From assembly GCF_030294945.1 (NCBI RefSeq), contig NZ_AP018448.1, forward strand, positions 2,418,001 through 2,482,000: a stretch of DNA of 64,000 nt, in the 5' to 3' direction. This DNA is from Streptomyces graminofaciens. Its GTDB lineage: Bacteria; Actinomycetota; Actinomycetes; Streptomycetales; Streptomycetaceae. Both the position numbers and the translations under genes were made by a program. Under the pieces are notes generated by a model. The model did not search any database, was not told where the DNA came from, and saw only the letters and a list, made by a program, of their open reading frames with translations. Shown here piece by piece: positions 24,265 to 32,953 of this stretch; within the stretch, counting starts at the first letter, position 1, and each line of letters opens with the position of its first letter.

Positions 24265-25053
24265 TCAACGCCCGGTGAACCGGGGGCGGCGGCGCTCACG
24301 TTGTGCCGTCAGGCCTTCCTGCAGATCCGCGGTGGTCATCGTGATCGGCTGCGCGAGCGCCTCCCACTCCAGCGCGTCCTCGATGCCGCGGTGCCCGCCA
24401 CGCGCCAGGGCGGCCTTGGTCAGACGTGTCGCCAGCGGGGCGTGGTCGGCGATGGTGGCCGCGACCTCGAGCGCATGCTCGAGCACGTCGTCCACCACGG
24501 CGCTGACCAGGCCCAGCTCCAGCGCCTCGGCACCGCGGACCACTCGTCCGGTGAGCAGAAGGTCACGGGCGACGGCGAGCGAGGTCACTTCGGGCAGCGA
24601 CCAGGTGGTCGCCATGCCCGGGTGCAGGCCGAGCCCGGTGAACGGCACCGACAGTGGGGCGCGTGGCGTGGTGTATCTGAGGTCGCAGGCGAGCGCGAGG
24701 GCCAGTCCGGCGCCGACGGCCGCGCCGTTGACGGCTGCGATCGTCGGCACCGGCACCTGCCGGATCGAGAGCCAGTCGCGATAGAACGCCGACATCCGGG
24801 TGCGCAACGAGTCGACCGTCGCGTCGTCGGTGTCGCCGAGCCATGACAGGTCACCCCCGGCGCTGAAGGCCGGCCCGGCACCTGTGACGACGACGCAGCG
24901 CAGCGCGGCGTCCTCGCGCAGTTCGGCGATCGCGGCCCGCCACGCTGCGGTCAGTTCGCCCGTCATGGCGTTGCGCTGATCCGGGAGCGAGAGAGTCAGA
25001 ACGGTGACGCCGTCGTCGCGACGCTCGACCAGGAGCGGGCCCTCGGTGTTCAC
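24265..25053 (-). CDS. Enoyl-CoA hydratase/isomerase-family protein
   Basis: A 262-residue crotonase. Oxyanion-hole segments are FSAGGDLSWLG and AVNGAAVGAGLALALACDLR; the acid-base loop reads TGLGLHPGMATTWSLPEV, with no glutamate at either usual catalytic position. The chemistry may therefore differ from plain hydration (isomerase, C-C lyase or hydrolase). GTG start overlaps the aldolase stop (GTGA). With the CaiB-type CoA transferase upstream it implies that at least one intermediate of this pathway is a CoA thioester. Confidence 0.78.
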   Translation of the reverse strand: MNTEGPLLVERRDDGVTVLTLSLPDQRNAMTGELTAAWRAAIAELREDAALRCVVVTGAGPAFSAGGDLSWLGDTDDATVDSLRTRMSAFYRDWLSIRQVPVPTIAAVNGAAVGAGLALALACDLRYTTPRAPLSVPFTGLGLHPGMATTWSLPEVTSLAVARDLLLTGRVVRGAEALELGLVSAVVDDVLEHALEVAATIADHAPLATRLTKAALARGGHRGIEDALEWEALAQPITMTTADLQEGLTAQRERRRPRFTGR

Positions 25054-25823
25054 CGGTCCCGGCCCTTCTCCAGGGCGAAGCGCGCGCGTAGTTCGCTCGC
25101 GCAGCCACGCAGAAGCATGGTGTCCATGCCGACCGCGACGAAGTCGAAGCCCCTCTCGATGTAGCGCGCTGCCTGCTTCTCGTCGACGGTGAGGATGCCG
25201 ACCGGCTTGCCGGCGGCGTGGGCACGCTCGGCGACGTGCTCGACTGCAGCGACCACCTCGGGTTCTCCGGGCCTGCCGATGTGGCCGAGCGACGCGGCGA
25301 GGTCCATCGGGCCGACGAACACCGCGTCGATTCCCTCGGTGCTCACGATGGCGTCCACGTTGCCGAGCGCCGTCCGCGACTCGATCTGCACGACCAGGCA
25401 GATGTCGTCGCGCGCGGTGGCGAAGTAGTCCGGCACCGTGCCCCAGCGCCCGCCGCGCGTCTGCGAGGCGACACCGCGTATGCCCGCCGGGGGGAACTGC
25501 ACGGCACGGGCCACCGCGTCGGCCTGCTCGGGGCTGTCGACCATCGGGATGAGCAGGCTCTGCACCCCGATGTCGAGGAACTGCTTGAGCCGCACCGGGT
25601 CCCCGTCCGGCGGCCGCACCACGATCTGGGTGGGTCCTGCCGCGGTGGCCTGCAGCTGCGCCATCAGTGTGCGCAGATCGTTGGGCGCGTGCTCACCGTC
25701 GAGCAGCATCCAGTCGAAGCCCGTCGTCGACAGCAACTCCGCGACGACGGGATCGGCCAGGCACGACCACAGCCCTATCCGAGTCGTGCCGCCAGCGCTG
25801 ATGGCGGCCTTGAAACCGTTCAT
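25050..25823 (-). CDS. HpaI/HpcH-family class II pyruvate aldolase
   Basis: A 257-residue aldolase that splits a 4-hydroxy-2-oxoacid (2,4-dihydroxyhept-2-ene-1,7-dioate or 4-hydroxy-2-oxovalerate type) to pyruvate and an aldehyde. Seen are FDWMLLDGEHAPNDLRTL, QIVVRPPDGDPVRLKQFLDI, VVQIESRTALGNVDAI (metal-binding Glu) and FVGPMDLAASLG (metal-binding Asp). This is the HpaI layout. It follows the HpaH-like hydratase, as in homoprotocatechuate operons. ATG start behind GGGAAGCGGGAATC. Confidence 0.88.
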   Translation of the reverse strand: MNGFKAAISAGGTTRIGLWSCLADPVVAELLSTTGFDWMLLDGEHAPNDLRTLMAQLQATAAGPTQIVVRPPDGDPVRLKQFLDIGVQSLLIPMVDSPEQADAVARAVQFPPAGIRGVASQTRGGRWGTVPDYFATARDDICLVVQIESRTALGNVDAIVSTEGIDAVFVGPMDLAASLGHIGRPGEPEVVAAVEHVAERAHAAGKPVGILTVDEKQAARYIERGFDFVAVGMDTMLLRGCASELRARFALEKGRDR

Positions 25824-25893
25824 GATTCCCGCTTCCCGGCTCGCGCCCGAGGTCGCGAAACGTCCGGCCAACCAGGCCTGGGATCGCGGAACA

Positions 25894-26697
25894 TCAGGCG
25901 AACCGGCATGAGATGCTCCCCATGGGTCCGTAGTCGCAGTGATACACCTCGCCGGCCGACACGGGCACCGATCGCGTGAACGAGCCCGCCAGCAGGATCT
26001 CGCCGGCCTGCAACGTCTCGCCGTACCGCCAGAGCTTGTTGGCCAGCCAGGCGATGCCGTTGGCAGGGTGGTTGAGCACCGCTGCCGCCACTCCGGACTC
26101 GATGACCGTCTCGTTGCACAGCAGCAGCGCACTGACCCAGCGCAGGTCCAGGTCCATCGGCCGGACGGGACGGCCGCCGATGACGACCGCGCCGTTGGCG
26201 GCGTTGTCGGCGACGGTGTCCATGATCTTGCGCGGGGCGTTGGTGTCCGGGTCGAAGCGGTGGAACCTGGTGTCGATGATCTCCAACGCCGGGATGACGT
26301 ACTCGGTTGCGTCGAGCACGTCGAAGATCGTGCAGTTCGGGCCGCTCAGCGGCTTGCCGATCTGGAAGCACAGCTCCACCTCGACACGCGGCGCGATGAA
26401 CCGGTCCATCGGCAGTACGGAGCCCGACTCGTAGAACATGTAGTCGAGGAGGATGCCGTAGTCCGGCTCGTCGATGCCCGCTCCCTCCTGCATCACCTTG
26501 GAGGTCAGTCCGATCTTGTGCCCGCGCACCGTGGCGCCGGCCGAGATCTTCTTGGCGACCCACGCCGCCTGTACCGCGTATCCGTCCTCGACGGTCATCT
26601 CGGGGTGCTCGATGGTGAAGTGGCGCAGCGGGGCGTGAGTGCGCTCGGCGTTTTCCAGCCGATCGGCGAGATCGGCGATCACTTGGGGCTTCAGCAT
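25894..26697 (-). CDS. 2-oxo-hept-4-ene-1,7-dioate / 2-keto-4-pentenoate hydratase (HpaH/MhpD family)
   Basis: A 267-residue hydratase of the FAH-like fold. HpaH-type blocks are HPEMTVEDGYAVQAAWVAKK, GHKIGLTSKVMQ, EPDYGILLDYMF, PRVEVELCFQIGKPLSGPN, VIPALEIIDTRF, DNAANGAVVIGGRPV and LNHPANGIAWLANKL. It hydrates the dienoate released after ring fission and hydrolysis to a 4-hydroxy-2-oxoacid for the adjacent aldolase. Start at ATG 63 bases after the dioxygenase stop. The tight match to HpaH argues for a dicarboxylate substrate, while the nearby MhpC-like hydrolase argues for a C-C hydrolytic route. Confidence 0.88.
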   Translation of the reverse strand: MLKPQVIADLADRLENAERTHAPLRHFTIEHPEMTVEDGYAVQAAWVAKKISAGATVRGHKIGLTSKVMQEGAGIDEPDYGILLDYMFYESGSVLPMDRFIAPRVEVELCFQIGKPLSGPNCTIFDVLDATEYVIPALEIIDTRFHRFDPDTNAPRKIMDTVADNAANGAVVIGGRPVRPMDLDLRWVSALLLCNETVIESGVAAAVLNHPANGIAWLANKLWRYGETLQAGEILLAGSFTRSVPVSAGEVYHCDYGPMGSISCRFA

Positions 26698-26760
26698 GGG
26701 GCAAGGTCTTTCGTCGGGTCAGCCGCAGGGCTGAGCTGTGGTGGGGAACAGGCGGCGCGG

Positions 26761-27678
26761 TCAGGGTCTCCGCTTACCGCTGGGTATCTGCGGGGCGAAG
26801 CCGGGCTGCCATTCGTGCCCCCAGTACGTGCCGTACGAGATGTTGCGGACCTCGTGGTCGGTCCAGTCCATGACCTCGCCGCCGAAGCCGTACTCGACGT
26901 GGAAACCGCTGGGCGACTGCAGATAGAACGACACGATCGAGTCGTTGACGTGCCGGCCGAGCCCGCGTACGAGTGGCGCATCCTCTTCTCGCGCACGTTC
27001 CATGGCCCGGCCCACGTCGTCGAGGGTCTGCACCTCGATGAGGAAATGGATGATGCCCGTCTCCTCCGGCACCTCGGCCAGCGCGAGACTGTGCTGCCGG
27101 CCGTTGGCGCAGTGGAAGAAGTACGCCCGTACGTCCTTTCCCGGAGCGACCGAGCGGCTGAGGAAATCGGAGTAGTCGAGCCCCATCACGTCTTCGTAGA
27201 AGGCGACACACTCGTCGAAGGCGCCCCGGCTGGGCAGGACGACGTGTCCCACGCCGAGATCTCCGGTGATGAACCGGCTGACGCCCACCGGAGAGACGAA
27301 GGGCACGGCGGACATCGTCCGCCCCCAGCACACCTCGTGCGGCGAGCCGTTCGGATCGACGAAGCGGAAGAACTCCTGCACCATCCGGACCCTGCGCTCG
27401 GCCTGGCCGCCCTCGTGGATCTCGAGGCCGGCGGCCTTGGCCGACTCCAGGGCAGCGCGATACGCGGCGCGCGAGCGCACACTCCACCCCGCGGCCACCA
27501 GGCGTTCCTCCTCGTCCGGCAGGATGAGCAGGCGGTAGTGCCACTCGTCGTACTTCAGGTAGAGCGCGCCGTCGGGGCCGTCCTCGCTCATCGTGCCGAG
27601 CACCTTGACGCCGAAATCACGCCACTGCTCGATCTTGGACGAGCCGATCACGATGTAGGCGAGTTGATCCAGTTTCAT
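26761..27678 (-). CDS. Type I extradiol dioxygenase (BphC-like, vicinal oxygen chelate fold)
   Basis: A 305-residue two-domain extradiol dioxygenase of the 2,3-dihydroxybiphenyl dioxygenase group (BphC/HsaC). Iron ligands by position are His145 (GVGHVVLP), His211 (IIHFLIEV) and Glu262 (FHVEYGFGG). The second-sphere His196, His243 and Tyr252 that mark active enzymes are also present. It opens a catechol next to one hydroxyl to give the substrate of the alpha/beta hydrolase. Its ATG overlaps the CoA-transferase stop (ATGA). A biaryl, alkyl-catechol or steroid-type catechol could be the substrate. Confidence 0.88.
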   Translation of the reverse strand: MKLDQLAYIVIGSSKIEQWRDFGVKVLGTMSEDGPDGALYLKYDEWHYRLLILPDEEERLVAAGWSVRSRAAYRAALESAKAAGLEIHEGGQAERRVRMVQEFFRFVDPNGSPHEVCWGRTMSAVPFVSPVGVSRFITGDLGVGHVVLPSRGAFDECVAFYEDVMGLDYSDFLSRSVAPGKDVRAYFFHCANGRQHSLALAEVPEETGIIHFLIEVQTLDDVGRAMERAREEDAPLVRGLGRHVNDSIVSFYLQSPSGFHVEYGFGGEVMDWTDHEVRNISYGTYWGHEWQPGFAPQIPSGKRRP

Positions 27679-28862
27679 GGCTTCATTTCCCTCTCGAAGA
27701 CGTTCGCGCCAGCTGCGTTCGGGTCCTCGAGCCAGCGTCTGATCTCGGCATCGTGTTCGCCCAGCCGCGGTGGGGCCAGCCGGTAGGAGACTGGCGTGCC
27801 GCTCAGCGCGAGCGGGCTGGCGACCTGCTCGACCGGGGTGCCGTCCGCACGCTTGATCGTGGCGGTCGCGACAAGGTTCACGGCGGCCGCGTACTCGAAC
27901 GCCTCCGCCACGGTGTTCACCTGTCCGCACGCCAGCCCGGCAGCCACCAGCCGATCGATCCACTCATCGGCGGGACGCTGCGTCAGCACGGCCTCGAGCT
28001 CGTGCCGCAACTCCTCACGGTGCGCGACTCGCGCCGAGTTGACGACGAATCGAGGATCTCGAGCCAGGTCCGGCCTGCCGAGTGCCTCGGCGAGCCTGCC
28101 GAACTGCGCGTCATTGCCGACGGCCAGAACCAGCAGCCCGTTCCGGGCCTGCAACGTTTCGTACGGGGCGATGCTCGGGTGCCGGTTACCGTCGCGCCCG
28201 GGCTCGACCCCGGCGCTGAGCCATGCAGAGGCCTGGTTGACGAGCCCCGCGAGCGCGGCACCCATCAGCGAGACGTCCACCCGCTGTCCCAGGCCGCTGA
28301 GGGTTCGCTGGTACAGCGCCGCGAGCACCCCGCTCAGCAGATTCAGACCGGTGAGCACGTCGATGATCGCGACCCCGACCTTCGTGGGCTGGGCCTCGGC
28401 GTCGCCGGTGATGCTCATCAGCCCGCTCACCGCCTGGATCAGAAAGTCGTATCCGGCCAACTCCCGACCGGCGCCCTCGCGACCGAACCCCGTGATGGAG
28501 GCGTATACGAGTCGAGGGTTGTCCGCGCGCAACTCCTCGTAGCCCAGCCCCAGACGTGCGGCGACGCCCGGGCGGAAGTTCTCGACCAGCACATCGGCAC
28601 GCGCGGCCAGCGTGCGCGCGAGTGCCCGGTCGGACGGGGATCTCAGGTCCAGGACGACACTGCGCTTGTTGCGGTTGACCGACAGGAAGTACGAACTCTC
28701 CCCGTCGACGAACGGCGGGCCCCAGTGCCGGGTGTCATCTCCGGACGGGCTTTCGACCTTGATGACCGTGGCGCCCAGGTCGCCCAGGGTTGCCGTCGCC
28801 AGCGGTCCGGCGAGCACCCGCGAGAAGTCGGCGACAATGACGCCGTCCAGAGCTGAGGGCAC
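27675..28862 (-). CDS. CaiB/BaiF-family (class III) CoA transferase
   Basis: A 395-residue class III CoA transferase. It opens ALDGVIVADFSRVLAGPLAT and has KVESPSGDDTRHWGPPFVDG, YFLSVNRNKRSVVLDLRS and the region of the catalytic aspartate, GYDFLIQAVSGLMSITGDAE. It moves CoA from a donor such as succinyl-CoA to a carboxylic acid. GTG start behind AAGGAGGCGCGCTC. Its place between quinone oxidoreductase and dioxygenase suggests it activates an aromatic side-chain acid or a ring-fission acid for the crotonase in the operon. Confidence 0.85.
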   Translation of the reverse strand: MPSALDGVIVADFSRVLAGPLATATLGDLGATVIKVESPSGDDTRHWGPPFVDGESSYFLSVNRNKRSVVLDLRSPSDRALARTLAARADVLVENFRPGVAARLGLGYEELRADNPRLVYASITGFGREGAGRELAGYDFLIQAVSGLMSITGDAEAQPTKVGVAIIDVLTGLNLLSGVLAALYQRTLSGLGQRVDVSLMGAALAGLVNQASAWLSAGVEPGRDGNRHPSIAPYETLQARNGLLVLAVGNDAQFGRLAEALGRPDLARDPRFVVNSARVAHREELRHELEAVLTQRPADEWIDRLVAAGLACGQVNTVAEAFEYAAAVNLVATATIKRADGTPVEQVASPLALSGTPVSYRLAPPRLGEHDAEIRRWLEDPNAAGANVFEREMKP

Positions 28863-28930
28863 GAGCGCGCCTCCTTGAGAGCAGCGAGATCGGGTCTGAG
28901 TGAGGCTGAGTCAAGAGCGGCGCTCCTTCG

Positions 28931-29935
28931 TCAGCGTGGGATGACGACGAGCTTGCCGTGGGTCTGGCGCGCTTCCATCGAGCGGTGCATTTCCTGCGCT
29001 GTTTCGAGCGTGAAGCGCCCGCCGAGGGCAACCCGGAGTCGGCCTTCGGCCACGTGGTCGGCCAGTTCGCACAGGGTCTCGGCGGTGAAGTCGGGGCGCA
29101 TGAGGTAGGGATGGAGATTGAAGGCGCGGACGCTGATATTGCGTGGGATCAGTTGCTCGACCGCCAGGATCGGCGGCTCACGGCCGGCGACGCCGTACAC
29201 GACGACGGTCCCGAAGTCGGTCAGCAGGTCGACGGACTGGGTGAACACCGAGCCGCCGGTCATCTCCAGAACCAGATCGACGCCCTTGCCGCCGGTCGCC
29301 TCGCGCGCCTCCGCCGCCCAACCGTCCGACGATGAGTCAACCGCCACGTCGGCGCCATGGTCCAGCGCCGTGGCCCGCTTCTCCGCCGTGCTCGCCATGG
29401 CGATGACCCTGCCGGCTCCGTACATCTTCGCCAGCTGTACCGCGAGCAGTCCGACGCCGCCACCCCCGGCCTGGACGAGCACGGTGTCGCCGGGGCGGAC
29501 CGGCCCGGCGTCCTTCAGGATGGCCACCGCGGTCAGTCCCTGGATCACCAGTGCCAGGCCGACCACAGGGTCCAGTCCGTCCGGGACCGGGATGAGCGCG
29601 CCCTGCTCGGCAACCGCGTACTCGGCGTAGCCCCCGCCATTGTGGAGGGCGAAGACCGTGTCCCCCTCTTTGTGGCCGGTGACACCCTCGCCGCGAGCCA
29701 CGATCTTTCCGGTGAACTCTCCGCCCATCGTGAACGGAAACACGGTTGGTTGGGGGTAATACTCTCCCAGCCGCCGTATCGCGTCGGCATAGTTGACACC
29801 GGCGGCCGCCACCTCGACGAGCACCTGGCCGGGCGCCGGGCGCGGCACGGGGACCTTCTCGACGGTCATCACCTCGGGGCCTCCGTGACGGTGTATACGC
29901 ACCGCTCGCATCGGCCCCTGCGTCGCGTCGTTCAC
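28931..29935 (-). CDS. Zinc-independent quinone oxidoreductase-type MDR enzyme
   Basis: A 334-residue medium-chain reductase of the QOR group: AAGVNYADAIRRLGEYYP, HNGGGYAEYAVAEQGALIPV, the NADPH motif VLVQAGGGGVGLLAVQLAKM, and no structural-zinc cysteines. It reduces a quinone or an activated double bond with NADPH. In this operon it could reduce a hydroquinone/quinone pair or an enone arising from monooxygenase action. GTG start behind GAGGAGCTCAACATC, next to the luciferase-like gene. Confidence 0.85.
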   Translation of the reverse strand: MNDATQGPMRAVRIHRHGGPEVMTVEKVPVPRPAPGQVLVEVAAAGVNYADAIRRLGEYYPQPTVFPFTMGGEFTGKIVARGEGVTGHKEGDTVFALHNGGGYAEYAVAEQGALIPVPDGLDPVVGLALVIQGLTAVAILKDAGPVRPGDTVLVQAGGGGVGLLAVQLAKMYGAGRVIAMASTAEKRATALDHGADVAVDSSSDGWAAEAREATGGKGVDLVLEMTGGSVFTQSVDLLTDFGTVVVYGVAGREPPILAVEQLIPRNISVRAFNLHPYLMRPDFTAETLCELADHVAEGRLRVALGGRFTLETAQEMHRSMEARQTHGKLVVIPR

Positions 29936-31107
29936 GATGTTGAGCTCCTCACCGGCGGCGCAGGCCGCGTTCGATCAGCAGCGGACGGATCCGCTCCTCG
30001 TACATCTGGATGCCCTCGTCGTAGTCGGGGAAGGAGAGGGCCATGGCCGTCCATTCCGCCGTCGGCCATCCGCTGGATGCCTCCCGCGACCTGCTCGGGC
30101 GTGCCGACCAAGGGCAGCGCGAGAGCGCCGGCGGCCGCCTTCGCGAGCAGTTCCCGGTGTGCGAAGCGATCCTCGAACACCTTCGTGCTGTTCGAGTTCT
30201 TGAGCGTCGCGGCTACGAAGGCTCCGGCCGTCGCTTCGTCGACGTTGTCGCGCACCCAGTGATCGAGGCGTCGCCTCGCTTCGGCCTCGGTGTCGGCGCA
30301 GACGACGTACCCGTGCCCGAACACCTTCACCGGCCGACCGGCCTCACGGGCCGCTTGCCGGTTGTGCTCGACGACCTCGGGTATGGACTCGAAGCTGGGG
30401 AAAACGCCGAAGCTGACTTCCGCGTGCCGGGCGGAGAACTCCTTTCCCGCGGGGCTGTTGCCGGCGCACATGATCACGGGCCACGGGCGCTGCAGTGGCT
30501 TGGGTTCCGAGACGATGGCCTGGCCCGAGTAGGAATCCCCATGGTGGTCGAACGGCTCGTGTTCCGTCCATGCCCGCTTCATCAGTCCCAGCCACTCCGC
30601 CGTGCGTGCGTATCGGTCGGCGGCGGGGTCGAGTTCGATCCCGAACATCGCGAAGTCGGCCGCTGAGAACCCGGCGACGACGTTGAGTCCGAAACGCCCC
30701 CGGCTGATGTGGTCGACCGTCGCGACCATCTTGGCCGCCATCACAGGCGGGTAGAGAGGCACGTGGAACGTCGCGAACACCTGGATGCGCTCGGTCACCG
30801 CAGCGATGCCCGCCGCCCAGGTGAAGGAGTCGAAGACGCGATCGAACTCCGGCTTGAGCGTCGCTGCATTGCGCCAGCGGGCGAGCGGGATCACGGCGTC
30901 GATCCCTGCCCGGTCCGCCGCCTGGCAGATACGCACCGACTCGTCCCACGTCACCTGGATCAGCTGGCTCGTGTCGAGCGACACGGTCGATCCGCGCGCG
31001 ATGTTGACGCAGAACAACGCGAGCTTGAAGCGGTTCTCCTCGTCGAGGATCGGGGTCTGTGACTGCTCGACGTGCCGATCGAGCGTTCCTGTCACGTCAG
31101 CGGACAT
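29932..31107 (-). CDS. Luciferase-like FMN-dependent monooxygenase (RutA/SfnG-like) with C-terminal frameshift
   Basis: A two-component flavin monooxygenase subunit with a TIM-barrel fold that uses FMNH2 from a separate reductase. Seen are KLALFCVNIARGSTVSLDTS, ATFHVPLYPPVMAAKMVATV, DHISRGRFGLNVVAGFSAAD and WPVIMCAGNSPAGKEFSARH. This resembles pyrimidine monooxygenase RutA and sulfone monooxygenases. After GGIQRMADGGMDG the frame breaks near 30041-30055: one extra base shifts the last ~35 codons. The other frame restores the expected end, MALSFPDYDEGIQMYEERIR, stopping at 29949. It is either a real recent mutation or a sequence error. The active site is upstream of the break, so a product with an altered tail could fold. 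Confidence 0.75.
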   Translation of the reverse strand: MSADVTGTLDRHVEQSQTPILDEENRFKLALFCVNIARGSTVSLDTSQLIQVTWDESVRICQAADRAGIDAVIPLARWRNAATLKPEFDRVFDSFTWAAGIAAVTERIQVFATFHVPLYPPVMAAKMVATVDHISRGRFGLNVVAGFSAADFAMFGIELDPAADRYARTAEWLGLMKRAWTEHEPFDHHGDSYSGQAIVSEPKPLQRPWPVIMCAGNSPAGKEFSARHAEVSFGVFPSFESIPEVVEHNRQAAREAGRPVKVFGHGYVVCADTEAEARRRLDHWVRDNVDEATAGAFVAATLKNSNSTKVFEDRFAHRELLAKAAAGALALPLVGTPEQVAGGIQRMADGGMDGHGPLLPRLRRGHPDVRGADPSAADRTRPAPPVRSSTS

Positions 31108-31149
31108 CGTGGGCGGCCTCTCGGTGATAGGGGTGCGGGTAAGAGCCGA

Positions 31150-31424
31150 CGGGTTCAGCTCCCGGAGCTGTCGTCACGGCGGCAATGCTGGTCGAGCCGG
31201 CGGGTCACGACGTCCACAACCTCGGTGTTGGTCCGCTCGATCATCACCAGGAACCGTTGCCGTGGACGCCGAGTTCGCCGTGGACTGCTCGCAGGTGACG
31301 ACGACGATCGGCAGGTCCGTCAGGTGGGCTGGCCGACGCGGAGGATCGGCCCGCAGCCGCATGGGCGGCACGCCGGGCATGTCCACCAGCTCCGGGGCGC
31401 CGGAGTCCTCGTGCAGGTCGAGCG
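31150..31424 (-). pseudogene. Unidentified gene relic between the two luciferase-like genes
   Basis: Codon pattern and protein-like segments remain in two frames: DSGAPELVDMPGVPPMR and HLTDLPIVVVTCEQSTANSA, then FLVMIERTNTEVVDVVTRRL ending DQHCRRDDSSGS and a stop. The pattern is compatible with the last third of an alpha/beta hydrolase, but no catalytic motif survives, so the identity is a guess. It lies directly behind the upstream luciferase-like gene. Confidence 0.4.
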
Positions 31425-32504
31425 TCAGCCCGCTGTCGCGTTTCGGGACCTGAGCACAGGCATCACCTCATCCACGAACAGGCGCCGTTCCCGCTCGGAG
31501 AAGATCTCGACGAGCAGCCGGCGCGCGCCGGTCTCGTCGATCGTCTGCTGCAGACTCTCGATGATCTGGTCGGGGGTGCCGGAGACGGCGATGGCGGGGC
31601 GGTTCTTCTTGGTGGAGTTCTTGTCGACGTGGAACTCGGCGTCGTTCTTGGGGACGGCGCGTCGTCCTCCCGCGGTGTACACCGCGAGGAACTGTCCGAA
31701 GGTCGCCGAAAACTGCTCGAAGTTGCGCTCGGCCTCGTCCTCGGTCTCCCCGATCGCCACGAACCTCTCGATCATCATGTTCGCGCCGGACCTGAGGTGG
31801 CCGTGCTGTGCGGCGACCTTGGTGTAGTGCTCCAGCGCGTCCCGGTGTTCCTGGTTGCTGCCGAGGTTGCGCATGATGTTCCAGCCCCGCTGAGCGGCGC
31901 GACCCATCGTGTCCAGGCTCAAGCCGCCCAGCCAGATCGGGAACGGGTTCTGCAGGGGGCGGGTCGCGATCGTCGTCGGCCGGGTGACCTTGTGGAACGT
32001 GCCGTTGTAGGTGAAGTCCCGCTCGGTGAGGGCGAGTTCCAGCAGCTCAAGGCTCTCCAGCCACCCCTGGTTCAGTTCCGCGGAGGTCAGCTCCCGGCCC
32101 GAGGCGATCTGTGCCTCTTGCGGGACGCCTCGTCCGAGGCCCAGTTCGAACCGCCCCCCACTGAGCAGGTCCAGGGTTCCGGCCTCCTCGGCGACCCTGA
32201 TCGGGTGGTACAGAGGCAGGACCGTCACCGCGGTCGCCAGCCGGATCCGGCTCGTGCGCACCGCGGCGGCGGCCAGGAGGATGTGCGGCGACGGGCAGGT
32301 CATCAGCGGCGCGTGGTGCTCGGTCACGCTGAGCCCGTCGAAACCGAGTTCTTCCGCCTCCACCGCGAACTCGACGAAGTCGTCGATCTGCCTTTTCTGC
32401 CACAGCGGGTCGTGCACGTGGATGACCGGCTCAACGCCGTGCAACCCCACACCGTAGTGGTGCACGAACTTGAGCTTGCCGGGCTCGTCATCGAGCGCTT
32501 CCAT
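31425..32504 (-). CDS. Luciferase-like FMN-dependent monooxygenase
   Basis: A 359-residue LLM-class flavin monooxygenase: GFDGLSVTEHHAPLMTCPSP, LATAVTVLPLYHPIRVAEEA, GTLDLLSGGRFELGLGRGVP and FPIWLGGLSLDTMGRAAQRG are family blocks. FMNH2 would come from the flavin reductase at 20.8 kb. It is the first gene of the meta-cleavage operon. ATG behind CCCGGAGGCT. It may carry out the first oxidation of the growth substrate (hydroxylation, Baeyer-Villiger or dealkylation); the class does not reveal which. Confidence 0.82.
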   Translation of the reverse strand: MEALDDEPGKLKFVHHYGVGLHGVEPVIHVHDPLWQKRQIDDFVEFAVEAEELGFDGLSVTEHHAPLMTCPSPHILLAAAAVRTSRIRLATAVTVLPLYHPIRVAEEAGTLDLLSGGRFELGLGRGVPQEAQIASGRELTSAELNQGWLESLELLELALTERDFTYNGTFHKVTRPTTIATRPLQNPFPIWLGGLSLDTMGRAAQRGWNIMRNLGSNQEHRDALEHYTKVAAQHGHLRSGANMMIERFVAIGETEDEAERNFEQFSATFGQFLAVYTAGGRRAVPKNDAEFHVDKNSTKKNRPAIAVSGTPDQIIESLQQTIDETGARRLLVEIFSERERRLFVDEVMPVLRSRNATAG

Positions 32505-32953
32505 AGCCTCCGGGCTCCATCCGAATGAGAGTGCGAGGCCACGCCCCGCGAACCTCGGCGAGGCTATGCCCCCGCGAAAGGCCGCGCCTATCCACTGAGC
32601 GACACGGCGATCCGTCAGACGACAGGAAAACGATCCCGGAAAGGGACTCACCGTTGATGCGGTGGAAGGCCGCCACCCCTGCGTGCCCTGAGCGCGGCCC
32701 TGCGGCCCGACTGTTGACATGGCCCCTTGCGACGACCATCCGGGTGCGGCCGCTCACACCACGTTCCTGACCTCCGGGGACTGAGGGACTTCTGGCCTTG
32801 GCCGCACTGAGTGCGCGGATGTCGAGTGCGGCTTCACAAACACTACACGATGCAGATACTCGTGTTGACACGAAAATCGGCATCATGTTTCCTGGGTGAG
32901 TGACCCGAGACCTATCCGCCGGATGGTCGTCACGCAGCGAGAAGGGCGTCGCG
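32505..32953. other. Divergent promoter region between monooxygenase and CocE genes
   Basis: No gene in about 450 bases. It must hold the promoter of the minus-strand meta-cleavage operon and that of the CocE gene. The CocE side carries the TCGTGT-TG-ACACGA box with a TTGACA inside it; the other side shows nothing distinctive. Confidence 0.5.
32860..32873. promoter_or_regulatory. Palindromic operator overlapping TTGACA, shared with the second CocE gene
   Basis: TCGTGT-TG-ACACGA, an inverted repeat overlapping a -35-like TTGACA. The same 14 bases lie at 63169-63182. In both places GCATCATGTTT and CTGG follow at the same distance. A PaaX-family regulator is encoded next to the second copy and is the likely binder (inference). 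Confidence 0.55.
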
